Shown here: positions 44,980 through 54,178 of the stretch, piece by piece
Layout of the letters: the number at the start of each line of letters is the position of its first letter
Position numbering within the stretch: the first letter of the stretch is position 1
Source of the DNA: PXAP01 sp964520585
GTDB lineage: Bacteria > Bacteroidota > Bacteroidia > Bacteroidales > PUMT01
Reading direction: 5' to 3'
DNA: 64,000 bases
Assembly (NCBI GenBank): GCA_964520585.1
Contig: CAZFOO010000007.1
Location: forward strand, 1-64,000
The notes under the pieces: model-generated
The model's database searches: none
Told to the model about the DNA's origin: nothing
The model's input: only the letters and a program-made list of their open reading frames with translations
Program-made: the position numbers and the translations under genes

Positions 44980-45858
44980 TTACAGAGATTTTTTATGTTG
45001 TCTTTCTGGTTGTCCCGGTTTTTTGAATTTCATGCTCAATATTCTGTATATCAGCTTAGCTGCAAGAAAGTCGGGTGCTTTGTTTGATTCGGAAGGGCAT
45101 AGTTCTACCACATCAAACCCTGCCAGGTTTCTTGCTGATATAACTTTCTCCAGGAAACGGAGAGTTTGATACCACCCCATACCTCCCGGCTCCGGCGTGC
45201 CGGTTGAGGGCATGATTGACGGATCAAGGGCATCCAAATCAATGGTTATGTATACATCTTCGGATAGCAGCTCGATCGCTTTATCCATCCATTCCTTGTT
45301 TCCTTCTATCTCATGAGCAAAGAAAGTTTTTGAAGGATCGAGAGCGGATAACTCTTCCGAGTCAGTTGCCCTTATCCCCACCTGAACCACGGGGGCAACT
45401 TCACGGGCCCTGGCCATGACACAGGCGTGGTTATTCAAAGAACCATTATATTCATTCCTCAGGTCGCTGTGTGCATCAATCTGCAATACCGTTAATTTAG
45501 GGTACTGCCTTGCAAAAGCCTTTATACTGCCAATGGAGACCGAATGTTCGCCGCCTAATACAACAGGGAACTTACCATTTCTTAAAGTGCTGCTTACCCT
45601 GTCAAAGACTTTTTCCACCATGGCTTCGGGACTTGATTTTTCTGTAACCGGCAGGCCGGTATGTATTCCGCGCAGATATACTTCACTATCGGTTTCGATA
45701 TCATACAGTTCCATATTAGCAGAAGCCTTCATAATTGCTTCCGGTCCCTTGTCGGATCCCTTTATCCATGTGCTGGTTTCATCATAGGGCACCGGAATAA
45801 TGACTATTTCTGCATTTCCTGCTTCAGAATATTTATCCGGCAAACCTCCGTAGTTCAT
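44980..45858 (-). CDS. speB: Agmatinase (ureohydrolase family)
   Basis: 292 residues. It hydrolyses agmatine to putrescine and urea using two manganese ions. Metal ligands: His in GGEHSVSIGS, the DAHSD cluster in VLQIDAHSDLRNEYNG, and two Asp in ITIDLDALDPSIMPSTG, followed by PEPGGMGW typical of agmatinases rather than arginases. It lies between arginine decarboxylase (upstream, 39 bp) and the DHS-like gene (downstream, 1 bp), giving the route arginine to agmatine to putrescine. Confidence 0.93.
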   Translation of the reverse strand: MNYGGLPDKYSEAGNAEIVIIPVPYDETSTWIKGSDKGPEAIMKASANMELYDIETDSEVYLRGIHTGLPVTEKSSPEAMVEKVFDRVSSTLRNGKFPVVLGGEHSVSIGSIKAFARQYPKLTVLQIDAHSDLRNEYNGSLNNHACVMARAREVAPVVQVGIRATDSEELSALDPSKTFFAHEIEGNKEWMDKAIELLSEDVYITIDLDALDPSIMPSTGTPEPGGMGWYQTLRFLEKVISARNLAGFDVVELCPSESNKAPDFLAAKLIYRILSMKFKKPGQPERQHKKSL

Positions 45859-45897
45859 TTGTATTATTGATTAGTTGTAAATTTCAAAAATTATAAC

Positions 45898-47289
45898 TTA
45901 ATACCCAAGAATTTTTAGCATAGATTTATGACTCTGTTCTTTGGCGAAAAGTTTTGTGGTGATCTCATCATTCTCATCAACATCTATAATAATATGTTTT
46001 GGCGCCGGTATAAGGCAGTGCTGTATGCCTCCGTAACCACCGATGGACTCCTGGTAGGCGCCGGTATGAAAAAGTCCGATATACTGGGTTACGCCGTTAT
46101 TGATCTTCGGCAGGAAAATAGCATTAGCATGAGCCTCCGAATTGTAATAATCTTCACTGTCGCATGTTAGTCCCCCAAGAAACACCCTCTCATATTCCTC
46201 TTCCCAGTTATTTATTGCCAGCAGAATGAATCGCTTATTGAGAGCCCATGTATCGGGTAAAGTCGTCATGAAAGATGAATCGATCATATTCCATATTTCC
46301 CGGTCATTCTGTTTTTTCTGACCAAGTATCGAATAAAGAACAGCGCTGCTTTCACCAACTGTATATGATCCGAACTCGGTGAATATGTCGGGTTCGGCTA
46401 TTTCATTCCGCTCACATATATTCTTTATCTGCGCAACGATCTCTTCAGCCATATACTCATATTCATAATCAAACGACAATGAATTTTTTACAGGGAATCC
46501 GCCTCCTATATTCAATGAGTCCAGTTCAGGACATATTTTCTTGAGATCACAATAAACGCTTACACATTTGGATAGTTCATTCCAGTAGTAAGCATTGTCA
46601 CCTATTCCTGTGTTAATGAAAAAATGCAGCATTTTTAACTCGAGGTTAGGGTTGGGCCTGATCTTTTCATCATAAAAAGAGACAATATCATTATATCTTA
46701 TTCCCAGTCTTGATGTATAAAATTCAAACTTGGGCTCTTCCTCTGCAGCTATCCTGATACCGACCTTGGATTTGGTATTTATAAGCTGGCTGAGCTGATC
46801 GAGTTCAAACTTGTTGTCGAGGACAGGTATGGTGTTGTAAAAACCATCATTTATGAATGAAGCAATATTTTCAATATACTGAGGTCTTTTGAATCCGTTA
46901 CACACAATGTAAGTGTCCTTGTTTACCAGTCCTTTCTGGTGGAGTTCCCCGATGATGTTAAGATCAAATGCAGAAGATGTTTCCAGGTGCACGTTGTTCT
47001 CCAGTACCTTTTCAATTACAAATGAAAAATGTGAACTTTTTGTACAGTAGCAGTAATTATAATCTCCGTTATAATCGGCTTTTGCAATTGCAACGTTAAA
47101 CCACTTCTTTGCCTGCTGGATTTGCTGGCTTATCTTGGGCAGGTAAGTTATTTTCAGCGGTGTTCCGTATTGCTTAATGACGTCCATGAGTGGTATGTCA
47201 TTAAAATATAGTTCGTTATCTTCAACCCTGAACTCTTTTTGCGGGAATTCAAATGTCTGCTCTATCAGGTCAATATACTTGTTCTTCAT
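45898..47289 (-). CDS. speA: Arginine decarboxylase, PLP-dependent (short Bacteroidota type)
   Basis: 463 residues, alanine-racemase-fold decarboxylase. PLP Schiff-base lysine is Lys84 in CYCTKSSHF. The barrel domain contains MLHFFINTG and the phosphate-loop NIGGGFPV; the C-terminal barrel has the catalytic Cys-Asp pair in GLTCDSEDYY (about 375) and HTGAYQESIGGYG. It is shorter than E. coli SpeA (about 658) because it lacks the inserted helical domain, as usual in this phylum. It heads a three-gene polyamine operon. A -7 element TATATTTG (minus strand, 47321-47328) lies 32 bp upstream. Confidence 0.92.
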   Translation of the reverse strand: MKNKYIDLIEQTFEFPQKEFRVEDNELYFNDIPLMDVIKQYGTPLKITYLPKISQQIQQAKKWFNVAIAKADYNGDYNYCYCTKSSHFSFVIEKVLENNVHLETSSAFDLNIIGELHQKGLVNKDTYIVCNGFKRPQYIENIASFINDGFYNTIPVLDNKFELDQLSQLINTKSKVGIRIAAEEEPKFEFYTSRLGIRYNDIVSFYDEKIRPNPNLELKMLHFFINTGIGDNAYYWNELSKCVSVYCDLKKICPELDSLNIGGGFPVKNSLSFDYEYEYMAEEIVAQIKNICERNEIAEPDIFTEFGSYTVGESSAVLYSILGQKKQNDREIWNMIDSSFMTTLPDTWALNKRFILLAINNWEEEYERVFLGGLTCDSEDYYNSEAHANAIFLPKINNGVTQYIGLFHTGAYQESIGGYGGIQHCLIPAPKHIIIDVDENDEITTKLFAKEQSHKSMLKILGY

Positions 47290-47648
47290 TCTTTAGAATA
47301 TATTTATGTGAAAAAGTTGCCAAATATAACTAAGATTCAGGAAACGCAGGTATGCAGATAATATTTTTCCGGGATGAGAAAGTGATATTTTTATGATTAT
47401 TTATTTGGATCAAAAATACAAAAATAGTGCATTGAATGATGAAAAAAAGAGATAGTTAATTAAGTTAGAATATCAGTAAAATAGTAATGTAACTAATCCG
47501 GATATTATATTTTAGTCTGAATTTTTAACAACCCTTATGATTAATGATGTTGAACGGGGGTAATGTAAATATTCCTGTCAATTTTGTATCTTTGCACGTT
47601 CATTCGTTCTGGATGAATATATAAATTTGCTGTTATTAAATAAACTGT
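47290..47648. promoter_or_regulatory. Divergent promoter region between speA and the GNAT-nitrilase gene
   Basis: 359 bp, no gene. Two exact -7 elements point outward: TATATTTG on the minus strand (47321-47328) for speA, TATCTTTG on the plus strand (47587-47594) for the GNAT-nitrilase gene. Neither has a strict TTG at the ideal distance. A shared regulator is possible but no palindrome stands out. Confidence 0.5.
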
Positions 47649-49205
47649 ATGAGTAAAGATACCACCGTTGTTCTCAGGAATTTGAATCTGAAGGATTATG
47701 ATGATGTAGCCGAAGCAATGAAAAGTGCCTATTCGGCGATAGAAGAGACACCATGGAAATATTTACAGGTCAAGAAGCTTATGAATCTTTTTCCTGAGGG
47801 CCAGATTTGTGTGGAGGTAAAGGGAAAAGTTGTCGCCTGTGCCCTGTCAATTATTGTGGATTACAGCAAGTTTGGCGATTCGCATACCTATCAGCAGATA
47901 ACAGGCAATGAGAAATTCACAACTCACGACCCCGAAGGGGATGTTCTTTACGGGATTGATGTTTTTGTGCACTCCGATTACAGGAACATGCGCCTTGGGC
48001 GGCGATTGTATGATGCACGCAAGGAACTATGTGAGAGTCTTAATCTCCGGTCTATTATTGCCGGAGGTCGAATTCCCGGTTTTCAGGATTTTTCAGATGA
48101 TTATTCTCCCAAGCAATACATTGAGAAAGTAGAGAACAGGGAAATATATGATCCAATTCTCACTTTTCAGATCTCAAATGGTTTTCATGTAAAGAAAATC
48201 CTCAGGAACTACCTTCCCCACGATAATGAATCAAAAACTTTCGCCACCCTCCTGGAATGGAACAATATTTATTTCGAGGAAAAGGAAAAGGTTATAGGAA
48301 GGCAAAAATCAGTGGTGAGGCTTGGGCTTGTTCAGTGGCAGATGAGACATCTTCCTTCTCTGGATGCTTTGATTGAGCAGATGGAGTTTTTTATCGATGC
48401 TGTAAGTGATTATCAAAGTGATTTTATACTTTTTCCCGAGTTTTTCAATGCTCCTCTTATGGCCAAGTACAATCATCTTGCCGAATATGATGCCATGCGC
48501 GCATTGGCCAATTATACCGAACCGATAAGGGAAAAATGCGTAGAGTTTGCAATATCTTACAATGTCAATATAATATGTGGCAGTCTTCCGCTGTTTTATG
48601 ATGATAAACTTTTTAATGTTGCCTACCTTTGCCGCCGGGATGGATCCTGGGATATGCAGTACAAGATCCATATAACATCAAGTGAACTTACCAGCTGGGG
48701 ATTTACAGGAGGCGACAATATAAAGGTCTTTGATACCGATTCCGGGAAAATCGGCATCCTGATCTGTTATGATGTTGAATTTCCTGAACTGGGAAGGATT
48801 ATGGCTGAACAGGGAATGGATATATTATTTGTACCATTCGTTACCGATACCCAGAACGGATACAACCGCGTAAGGCATTGCTCACAGGCCCGCGCAATTG
48901 AAAATGAATGTTATGTTGCTATTGCTGGTGGTGTTGGAAACCTTCCCCGGGTCAACAACATGGATATTCAATATGCACAGTCCGCCGTTTTTTCACCATC
49001 GGACTTTGCTTTTCCAACCACAGCCATTGTGAGCGAAGCAACACCTAATACTGAAATGACGGTTATAGCAGATGTCAACCTGGACCTTCTCAAAGAGCTG
49101 CATGCCAATGGCTCTGTAAGGAATTTGCAGGACAGGAGACCTGATCTCTATACTTTGAAATGGAAAAAGAAGGCCCGTAGTACCGAAATGAGTGAAGAAA
49201 CATAA
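47649..49205 (+). CDS. Bifunctional GNAT acetyltransferase / carbon-nitrogen hydrolase
   Basis: 518 residues. N-terminal GNAT domain (about 1-215) with the acetyl-CoA loop region HSDYRNMRLGRRLYDARKEL. C-terminal nitrilase-superfamily domain (about 225-500) with the complete Glu-Lys-Cys triad: Glu in LFPEFFNAPL (about 263), Lys in QYKIHITSSE (about 338), Cys in LICYDVEFPE (about 373). The fusion is a known Bacteroidota and proteobacterial family without an agreed substrate. Divergent placement next to a polyamine operon suggests action on an amine or its carbamoyl/acyl derivative (inference). Its end overlaps the first possible ATG of the purM-like gene. Confidence 0.92.
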   Translation: MSKDTTVVLRNLNLKDYDDVAEAMKSAYSAIEETPWKYLQVKKLMNLFPEGQICVEVKGKVVACALSIIVDYSKFGDSHTYQQITGNEKFTTHDPEGDVLYGIDVFVHSDYRNMRLGRRLYDARKELCESLNLRSIIAGGRIPGFQDFSDDYSPKQYIEKVENREIYDPILTFQISNGFHVKKILRNYLPHDNESKTFATLLEWNNIYFEEKEKVIGRQKSVVRLGLVQWQMRHLPSLDALIEQMEFFIDAVSDYQSDFILFPEFFNAPLMAKYNHLAEYDAMRALANYTEPIREKCVEFAISYNVNIICGSLPLFYDDKLFNVAYLCRRDGSWDMQYKIHITSSELTSWGFTGGDNIKVFDTDSGKIGILICYDVEFPELGRIMAEQGMDILFVPFVTDTQNGYNRVRHCSQARAIENECYVAIAGGVGNLPRVNNMDIQYAQSAVFSPSDFAFPTTAIVSEATPNTEMTVIADVNLDLLKELHANGSVRNLQDRRPDLYTLKWKKKARSTEMSEET

Positions 49206-49215
49206 TCAAAATACT

Positions 49216-50385
49216 ATGCCCGATAAATCCAGGTATGATCAAAGGGGTGTATCTGCTTCAAAAGAAGATGTACATGCCGCAATAAAAACATCTGACAAAG
49301 GGCTTTATCCCTCTGCCTTTTGCAAGATAATACCCGATATCATTGGTGGTGATGATGATTACTGTAACATTATGCATGCCGACGGTGCCGGCACAAAATC
49401 ATCTCTTGCTTATATATACTGGAAAGAGACCGGAGATATTTCGGTATGGAAAGGTATTGCCCAGGATGCCATTGTAATGAATCTGGATGATCTTTTATGT
49501 GTCGGTGCAACTGATAATATTATATTATCCTCCACAATCGGAAGAAACAGGAACCATATTCCCGGGGATGTTATTTCAGCCCTTATTAACGGTACAGAAG
49601 AGTTTCTTAAGGAGATGAGGGATCAGGGGATAGGGATATATTCAACTGGCGGGGAAACTGCCGATGTTGGCGATCTGGTGAGAACCGTGATCGTTGATTC
49701 GACAGTTACCTGCAGGATGAAACGTGAAGATGTGATTACCAACCGGAATATTGCATCCGGCGATGTAATAGTCGGTTTGGCTTCATTTGGCAAAGCTAAA
49801 TATGAAAGGGACTTTAACGGGGGAATGGGGAGCAACGGGCTTACCTCTGCCCGCCATGATGTGTTCCATTCATATCTTTCGGAAAAATACCCGGAAAGCT
49901 TTGATCCGGATATGCCAGAAGACCTTGTGTACAGTGGTTCACTGAAGCTGACCGATATGATAGGAGATACCGGACTTGATGCAGGGAAACTTGTACTTTC
50001 GCCAACCCGCACCTATGCTCCTGTTATTAGCGAGATTCTAAAGTATCATCGCGCAAATATTCATGGAATGGTACATTGCAGCGGGGGGGCGCAGACCAAA
50101 ATCCTTAATTTTATTGAACATCTGCATGTGGTAAAGGATAATTTGTTTGATGTTCCGCCTCTTTTCAGGATCATACAGGAGCAATCGGGAACAGCATGGC
50201 ATGAAATGTACAGGGTCTTTAACATGGGACACAGGTTCGAATTGTATGTACCCCCGGTAATTGCAGATGACATTATTAATATATCTGAGAATTTCGGTAT
50301 TGGAGCCCGTATCGTCGGATACTGTGAAGCGGCATCCACCCGGAAGCTTACCATAAAGACCGGAGTGGGAGAGTTTGTTTATTAA
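49216..50385 (+). CDS. purM: Phosphoribosylformylglycinamidine cyclo-ligase (AIR synthetase)
   Basis: 389 residues from ATG 49216 (MPDKSRYDQRGVSASK). It makes aminoimidazole ribotide, the fifth step of purine synthesis. PurM signatures: MHADGAGTKSSLAYIYW (about 52-68), AQDAIVMNLDDLLCVGA (about 83-99), STGGETADVGDLV (about 143-155), and VHCSGGAQTKILNF in the C-terminal domain. It is of the divergent Bacteroidota type. ATG at 49192 would overlap the previous gene by 14 bp and add 8 residues; the internal ATG fits better. It lies in a run with prfA and pyrF. Confidence 0.9.
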   Translation: MPDKSRYDQRGVSASKEDVHAAIKTSDKGLYPSAFCKIIPDIIGGDDDYCNIMHADGAGTKSSLAYIYWKETGDISVWKGIAQDAIVMNLDDLLCVGATDNIILSSTIGRNRNHIPGDVISALINGTEEFLKEMRDQGIGIYSTGGETADVGDLVRTVIVDSTVTCRMKREDVITNRNIASGDVIVGLASFGKAKYERDFNGGMGSNGLTSARHDVFHSYLSEKYPESFDPDMPEDLVYSGSLKLTDMIGDTGLDAGKLVLSPTRTYAPVISEILKYHRANIHGMVHCSGGAQTKILNFIEHLHVVKDNLFDVPPLFRIIQEQSGTAWHEMYRVFNMGHRFELYVPPVIADDIINISENFGIGARIVGYCEAASTRKLTIKTGVGEFVY

Positions 50386-50413
50386 TTTTGCAAAAATCTT
50401 ATTTACTGAAGTA

Positions 50414-51499
50414 ATGGAAGGCAACAATATTTTGGAAAGACTTGAAGGAGTGCGGTTAAGGTTCGAGGAAGTGGAGCAGATGCTTACCGATCCTTCCGTG
50501 GCCAGTGATATGCAGCGTTATATAAAGCTTAACAAGGAGTACAGGGACCTGGAGCCGGTCGTAAAAGCATATAATGAGTATAAAAATATACTCAGCAATA
50601 TCAATTCGGCCAAAGAAATACTTTCCTCCGAGAAGGATGAGGAGATGCGTGAAATGGCCAGGATGGAGCTCGACGAACTGAGGGAAAAACTTGATACTCT
50701 TGAGGAAAAGATCCGCTTTCTTTTGCTTCCGGCTGATCCCGAGGATGATAAAAATGCAATTGTTGAAATAAGAGCAGGAACGGGAGGTGATGAAGCCAGT
50801 ATATTTGCCGGCGATCTTTTCAGGATGTACAGTAAGTTCTGTGAGACCCGGAAATGGAAAATGGAAGTTACACATTACAGCGAAGGTACTGCCGGCGGCT
50901 ACAAGGAAATTGTTTTCAATGTCACTAACCCTGGAGTGTACGGGATATTAAAATATGAATCGGGTGTACACCGGGTTCAGAGGGTACCGCAGACTGAAAC
51001 GCAGGGGCGTGTGCATACCTCAGCCGCAACGGTCGCCGTTCTTCCTGAAGCAGAAGAGTTTGATATTGAACTGAAAACCGATGACATAAGAAAGGATACC
51101 TATTGTTCATCCGGACCGGGAGGACAGTCCGTCAATACAACCTATTCTGCCATACGTCTCACACATATTCCCAGTGGTATTGTTGTTACCTGCCAGGACC
51201 AGAAATCGCAACTGAAAAATCTTGACAAGGCAATGGCGGAATTGCGTACTCGCTTGTATAACCTGGAATACCAGAAATATATAGATGAAATTTCATCGAA
51301 AAGAAAGACTATGGTTTCGACGGGGGACAGATCGGCTAAAATCCGTACATACAATTATCAGCAGGGCAGGGTTACCGATCACCGGATAAATCTTACTTTA
51401 TATAATCTTTCTTCGGTACTTGATGGTAATCTTGATGAAATAATTGATAAGCTCCAGATGGCGGAAAATGCTGAACGCCTTAAAGTAAGTAATCTCTGA
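50414..51499 (+). CDS. prfA: Peptide chain release factor 1
   Basis: 361 residues. It reads UAA and UAG stop codons and triggers peptide release. Present: N-terminal helical domain, the anticodon-like region around VHRVQRVPQTETQGR, and the GGQ motif in SSGPGGQSVNTTYSAIR (about 228-244) that reaches the peptidyl-transferase centre; the C-terminal TYNYQQGRVTDHRI-type segment identifies class RF1/RF2, and the PAT-like context with the overall length favours RF1 (RF2 genes carry a programmed frameshift, not seen here). ATG at 50414 (MEGNNILERLEG) chosen; the frame upstream to 50375 overlaps purM. No hemK/prmC gene follows. Confidence 0.94.
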   Translation: MEGNNILERLEGVRLRFEEVEQMLTDPSVASDMQRYIKLNKEYRDLEPVVKAYNEYKNILSNINSAKEILSSEKDEEMREMARMELDELREKLDTLEEKIRFLLLPADPEDDKNAIVEIRAGTGGDEASIFAGDLFRMYSKFCETRKWKMEVTHYSEGTAGGYKEIVFNVTNPGVYGILKYESGVHRVQRVPQTETQGRVHTSAATVAVLPEAEEFDIELKTDDIRKDTYCSSGPGGQSVNTTYSAIRLTHIPSGIVVTCQDQKSQLKNLDKAMAELRTRLYNLEYQKYIDEISSKRKTMVSTGDRSAKIRTYNYQQGRVTDHRINLTLYNLSSVLDGNLDEIIDKLQMAENAERLKVSNL

Positions 51500-51507
51500 C
51501 AAATATT

Positions 51508-52341
51508 ATGACCCTGGACACAATTTTCAACAATATTTGCAAAAAGCAAAGTTTTTTATGCGTGGGTCTCGATCCTGATTTATCTAAATTTCCGGAATCT
51601 ATGCTGAATACTGATGATCCGGTTTTTGAGTTCAATAAGAAAATCGTAGATGCCACTCATGACCTTTCCATTGCCTATAAACCCAATATTGCTTTTTATG
51701 AGGCACTGGGGACAGGCGGATGGCTCAGCCTCGAAAAGACGGTTCAATATATCCGCAAGAAGGATCCGGGAATTTTTTTGATAGCCGATGCAAAACGTGG
51801 TGATATCGGCAATACTTCAAGGAAATATGCTTCGGCTTTTTTCGATAATTACGGCTTTGATGCCATAACAATAGCCCCCTATATGGGTGAGGATTCCGTC
51901 CGCCCCTTTCTGGATTATGAGGGCAAATGGACTATATTACTGGCCCTTACCTCTAATACCGGGGCTGGTGATTTTCAGTTTGTCAGGGACAGTCAATCCG
52001 GAATGTACCTTTTTGAGAAAGTCCTCAAAGAAGCCTCATGCTGGGGTACAGATAAAAACCTTATGTTTGTTGCCGGTGCTACGCAGCCGGAAATGTTTAA
52101 AAAAATACGGGAAATCGTGCCTGATCACTTCCTTCTGGTTCCGGGTGTTGGCACTCAAGGTGGCGATCTGCAGGAGGTTGCAAAGTATGGGATGAACTCC
52201 CGATGTGGATTACTGGTCAATTCCTCAAGAGCGATAATCCATGCAGATGTTACTGATAATTTTGACATTGCCGCCAGGCAAAGAGCTTATGAGATACATA
52301 AGGAAATGTCCGTTTTACTTGCAAACAGTAGTATAATTTAA
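51508..52341 (+). CDS. pyrF: Orotidine 5'-phosphate decarboxylase, type 2
   Basis: 277 residues. Last step of UMP synthesis. The catalytic motif is DAKRGDIGNTS (about 92-102), the form typical of the longer type 2 enzymes, with CVGLDPDLSKFP at the N terminus and LLVPGVGTQGGDLQEV near 215-230 for the phosphate site. It follows prfA by 8 bp, so it is co-transcribed. Confidence 0.96.
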   Translation: MTLDTIFNNICKKQSFLCVGLDPDLSKFPESMLNTDDPVFEFNKKIVDATHDLSIAYKPNIAFYEALGTGGWLSLEKTVQYIRKKDPGIFLIADAKRGDIGNTSRKYASAFFDNYGFDAITIAPYMGEDSVRPFLDYEGKWTILLALTSNTGAGDFQFVRDSQSGMYLFEKVLKEASCWGTDKNLMFVAGATQPEMFKKIREIVPDHFLLVPGVGTQGGDLQEVAKYGMNSRCGLLVNSSRAIIHADVTDNFDIAARQRAYEIHKEMSVLLANSSII

Positions 52342-52440
52342 AAAATCTGCATCTGTTTTTACTGAATCTTTTCTATGGCAAAGTTTGGTTACTGCAGGGA
52401 ATTTTTATAATTTTAATAGGGTAACCCTACTTTATCAACA

Positions 52441-53733
52441 ATGACCGAAGATTTTCTTCATTATATATGGAGGTACGGGTTGTTCACCCCCTTGTCAACC
52501 AAGACAATGAGAGATATTGAAGTGCTGGATCCCGGTGAACCCAACCGCGATTCCGGTCCGGATTTTTTTAATGCAAGAATCCGGACCGGAGAATTGATTC
52601 TTGCAGGGAACGTTGAGATCCATATAAATGCATCGGACTGGATTAAACATGGCCATGGGTCTGACAAAGCATATGATAGCGTTGTTCTGCAGCTTGTTCT
52701 GAATAATGATGCCGATGTCAGGCGGACAAGCGGGGAGATAATACCAACGGCTGAGTTGAGGTTCGACCAGAGATTACACGATAATTATAAACAGTTGATT
52801 AATAACACATTCTGGATTGCATGTGAACCTTTTATCAGAGCCGTTGAAGCTTCAGTAATAAAGAACTGGATTGAAGAACAGTCTTATCGGCGACTGGAAA
52901 GGAAGTCCGCCATAATCTTAAAGATGTTTCGCAATAACCGTAATGACTGGCAGGAAACATTTTACCAGCAACTTGCCCGTAATTTTGGGTTCAGGTTGAA
53001 CGGATGGGCTTTTGAAATGCTGGCCAGGTCATTGCCCTTGAAAATATTGCTGCGGCACAGGGATAATCTTTGTCACCTGGAGGCGATGCTTTTCGGACAG
53101 GCTGGCTTCCTGGAAGCAGAAGATGGCGATAACTATTATCAAACATTGAAAAATGAATACCATTTCCTGCAAAATAAATACAGGTTAAAACCACTTGAGA
53201 AACATCTGTGGAGGTTCCTCCGTCTTCGCCCCGCTAATTTCCCGTCTCTTCGTATAGCTCAATTTGCATCGTTTATTCATCGGACACCCGGTTTTTTTGC
53301 TTCTGCCATTGAAAAAAAAGACATGGAAACATTATCAGAGTTTTTCAGGGTATCTGCTTCAGGTTACTGGGATAATCATTATATTTTTGGTAAATATTCC
53401 GAAAAATCGGTCAAAACAACTGGTTTATTTGCTATCCGTTCAATAATTATTAATACCGTTGTTCCATTTTTATATTTTTACGGCAATTACCGGAAAATAT
53501 CCGAAATAGCTACCCGCGGAGTTAATTTTTTAAAAGAGATGCCACCAGAAAACAATTCCCTTATCAGTAGGTGGAAATCCATCGGAATAACGCCTGACAG
53601 TGCGTTCTCTTCCCAGGGGCTGCTTCAGCAGAAATCCGAAATTTGCTCATATAGGAAATGCCTTTTTTGTGGTATTGGCAGCCATATTATAAAAAATACA
53701 AGCTGTAATGGCCAGTTTCCTGTGAACGGATGA
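52441..53733 (+). CDS. DUF2851 family protein
   Basis: 430 residues, soluble. Begins MTEDFLHYIWRYGLF and continues with DPGEPNRDSGPDFFNARI and GNVEIHINASDW, the features by which I recognise DUF2851, a Bacteroidota family of unknown function. The N-terminal part (about 15-110) looks like a nuclease-type beta core with repeated acidic residues (PDFF, EIH, AYDSVVLQLVLNNDAD); the rest is helical. The C terminus has the cysteine pair CSYRKCLFCGIG. No activity can be assigned. Last gene of the purM-prfA-pyrF run, 99 bp after pyrF. Confidence 0.83.
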   Translation: MTEDFLHYIWRYGLFTPLSTKTMRDIEVLDPGEPNRDSGPDFFNARIRTGELILAGNVEIHINASDWIKHGHGSDKAYDSVVLQLVLNNDADVRRTSGEIIPTAELRFDQRLHDNYKQLINNTFWIACEPFIRAVEASVIKNWIEEQSYRRLERKSAIILKMFRNNRNDWQETFYQQLARNFGFRLNGWAFEMLARSLPLKILLRHRDNLCHLEAMLFGQAGFLEAEDGDNYYQTLKNEYHFLQNKYRLKPLEKHLWRFLRLRPANFPSLRIAQFASFIHRTPGFFASAIEKKDMETLSEFFRVSASGYWDNHYIFGKYSEKSVKTTGLFAIRSIIINTVVPFLYFYGNYRKISEIATRGVNFLKEMPPENNSLISRWKSIGITPDSAFSSQGLLQQKSEICSYRKCLFCGIGSHIIKNTSCNGQFPVNG

Positions 53734-53763
53734 AATGATTGTCTTTAAATTTCGTTATTTTTA

Positions 53764-53793
53764 TTGATATCTTAAAAAAATAATTTACTTTTG
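53764..53793 (+). promoter_or_regulatory. Promoter of rpsO
   Basis: TTG (53764-53766), 19-bp spacer, TACTTTTG (53786-53793): exact match to the Bacteroidota consensus TTG-N19-TAnnTTTG, 42 bp before the start codon. Confidence 0.8.
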
Positions 53794-53835
53794 CAGGTCT
53801 TAAAATGAGTATAATACAATTATAATTTACAAAAG

Positions 53836-54105
53836 ATGTATCTGACAGCTGAAAAAAAACAGGAAATATTTAAGGAGTATAGTGGTGCCGAAGAAAATAC
53901 AGGAACCTCTGAAGGTCAAATAGCTTTGTTTACTTACCGTATCAATCATCTGACCGGTCACCTGAAAACCAACCCCAAGGATTTCAGTACCCAACGTGCG
54001 CTGGTTAAGTTGGTTGGCAAACGCAGAAACTTGCTCGATTATCTCAAGGATAGGGATATCGAACGCTACCGCGCAATAATAAAATCACTAAAGCTTAGAA
54101 AATAA
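53836..54105 (+). CDS. rpsO: 30S ribosomal protein S15
   Basis: 89 residues, the standard length. Four-helix protein binding 16S rRNA helix 22 early in 30S assembly. Recognisable stretches: GTSEGQIALFTYRINHLTGH, and LVKLVGKRRNLLDYLKDRD with the conserved rRNA-contacting basic residues. It has its own promoter and terminator and precedes pnp, as in many bacteria. Confidence 0.98.
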   Translation: MYLTAEKKQEIFKEYSGAEENTGTSEGQIALFTYRINHLTGHLKTNPKDFSTQRALVKLVGKRRNLLDYLKDRDIERYRAIIKSLKLRK

Positions 54106-54111
54106 AAACTA

Positions 54112-54142
54112 AAAAGGGCGATTTACTGAATTGCCCTTTTTT
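54112..54142 (+). terminator. Terminator between rpsO and pnp
   Basis: Stem AAAAGGGC / GCCCTTTT, 13-base loop, then TT. Starts six bases after the rpsO stop. Confidence 0.85.
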
Positions 54143-54178
54143 GCATTTGATTTACACTAATTTTTTATATGTAATTTT

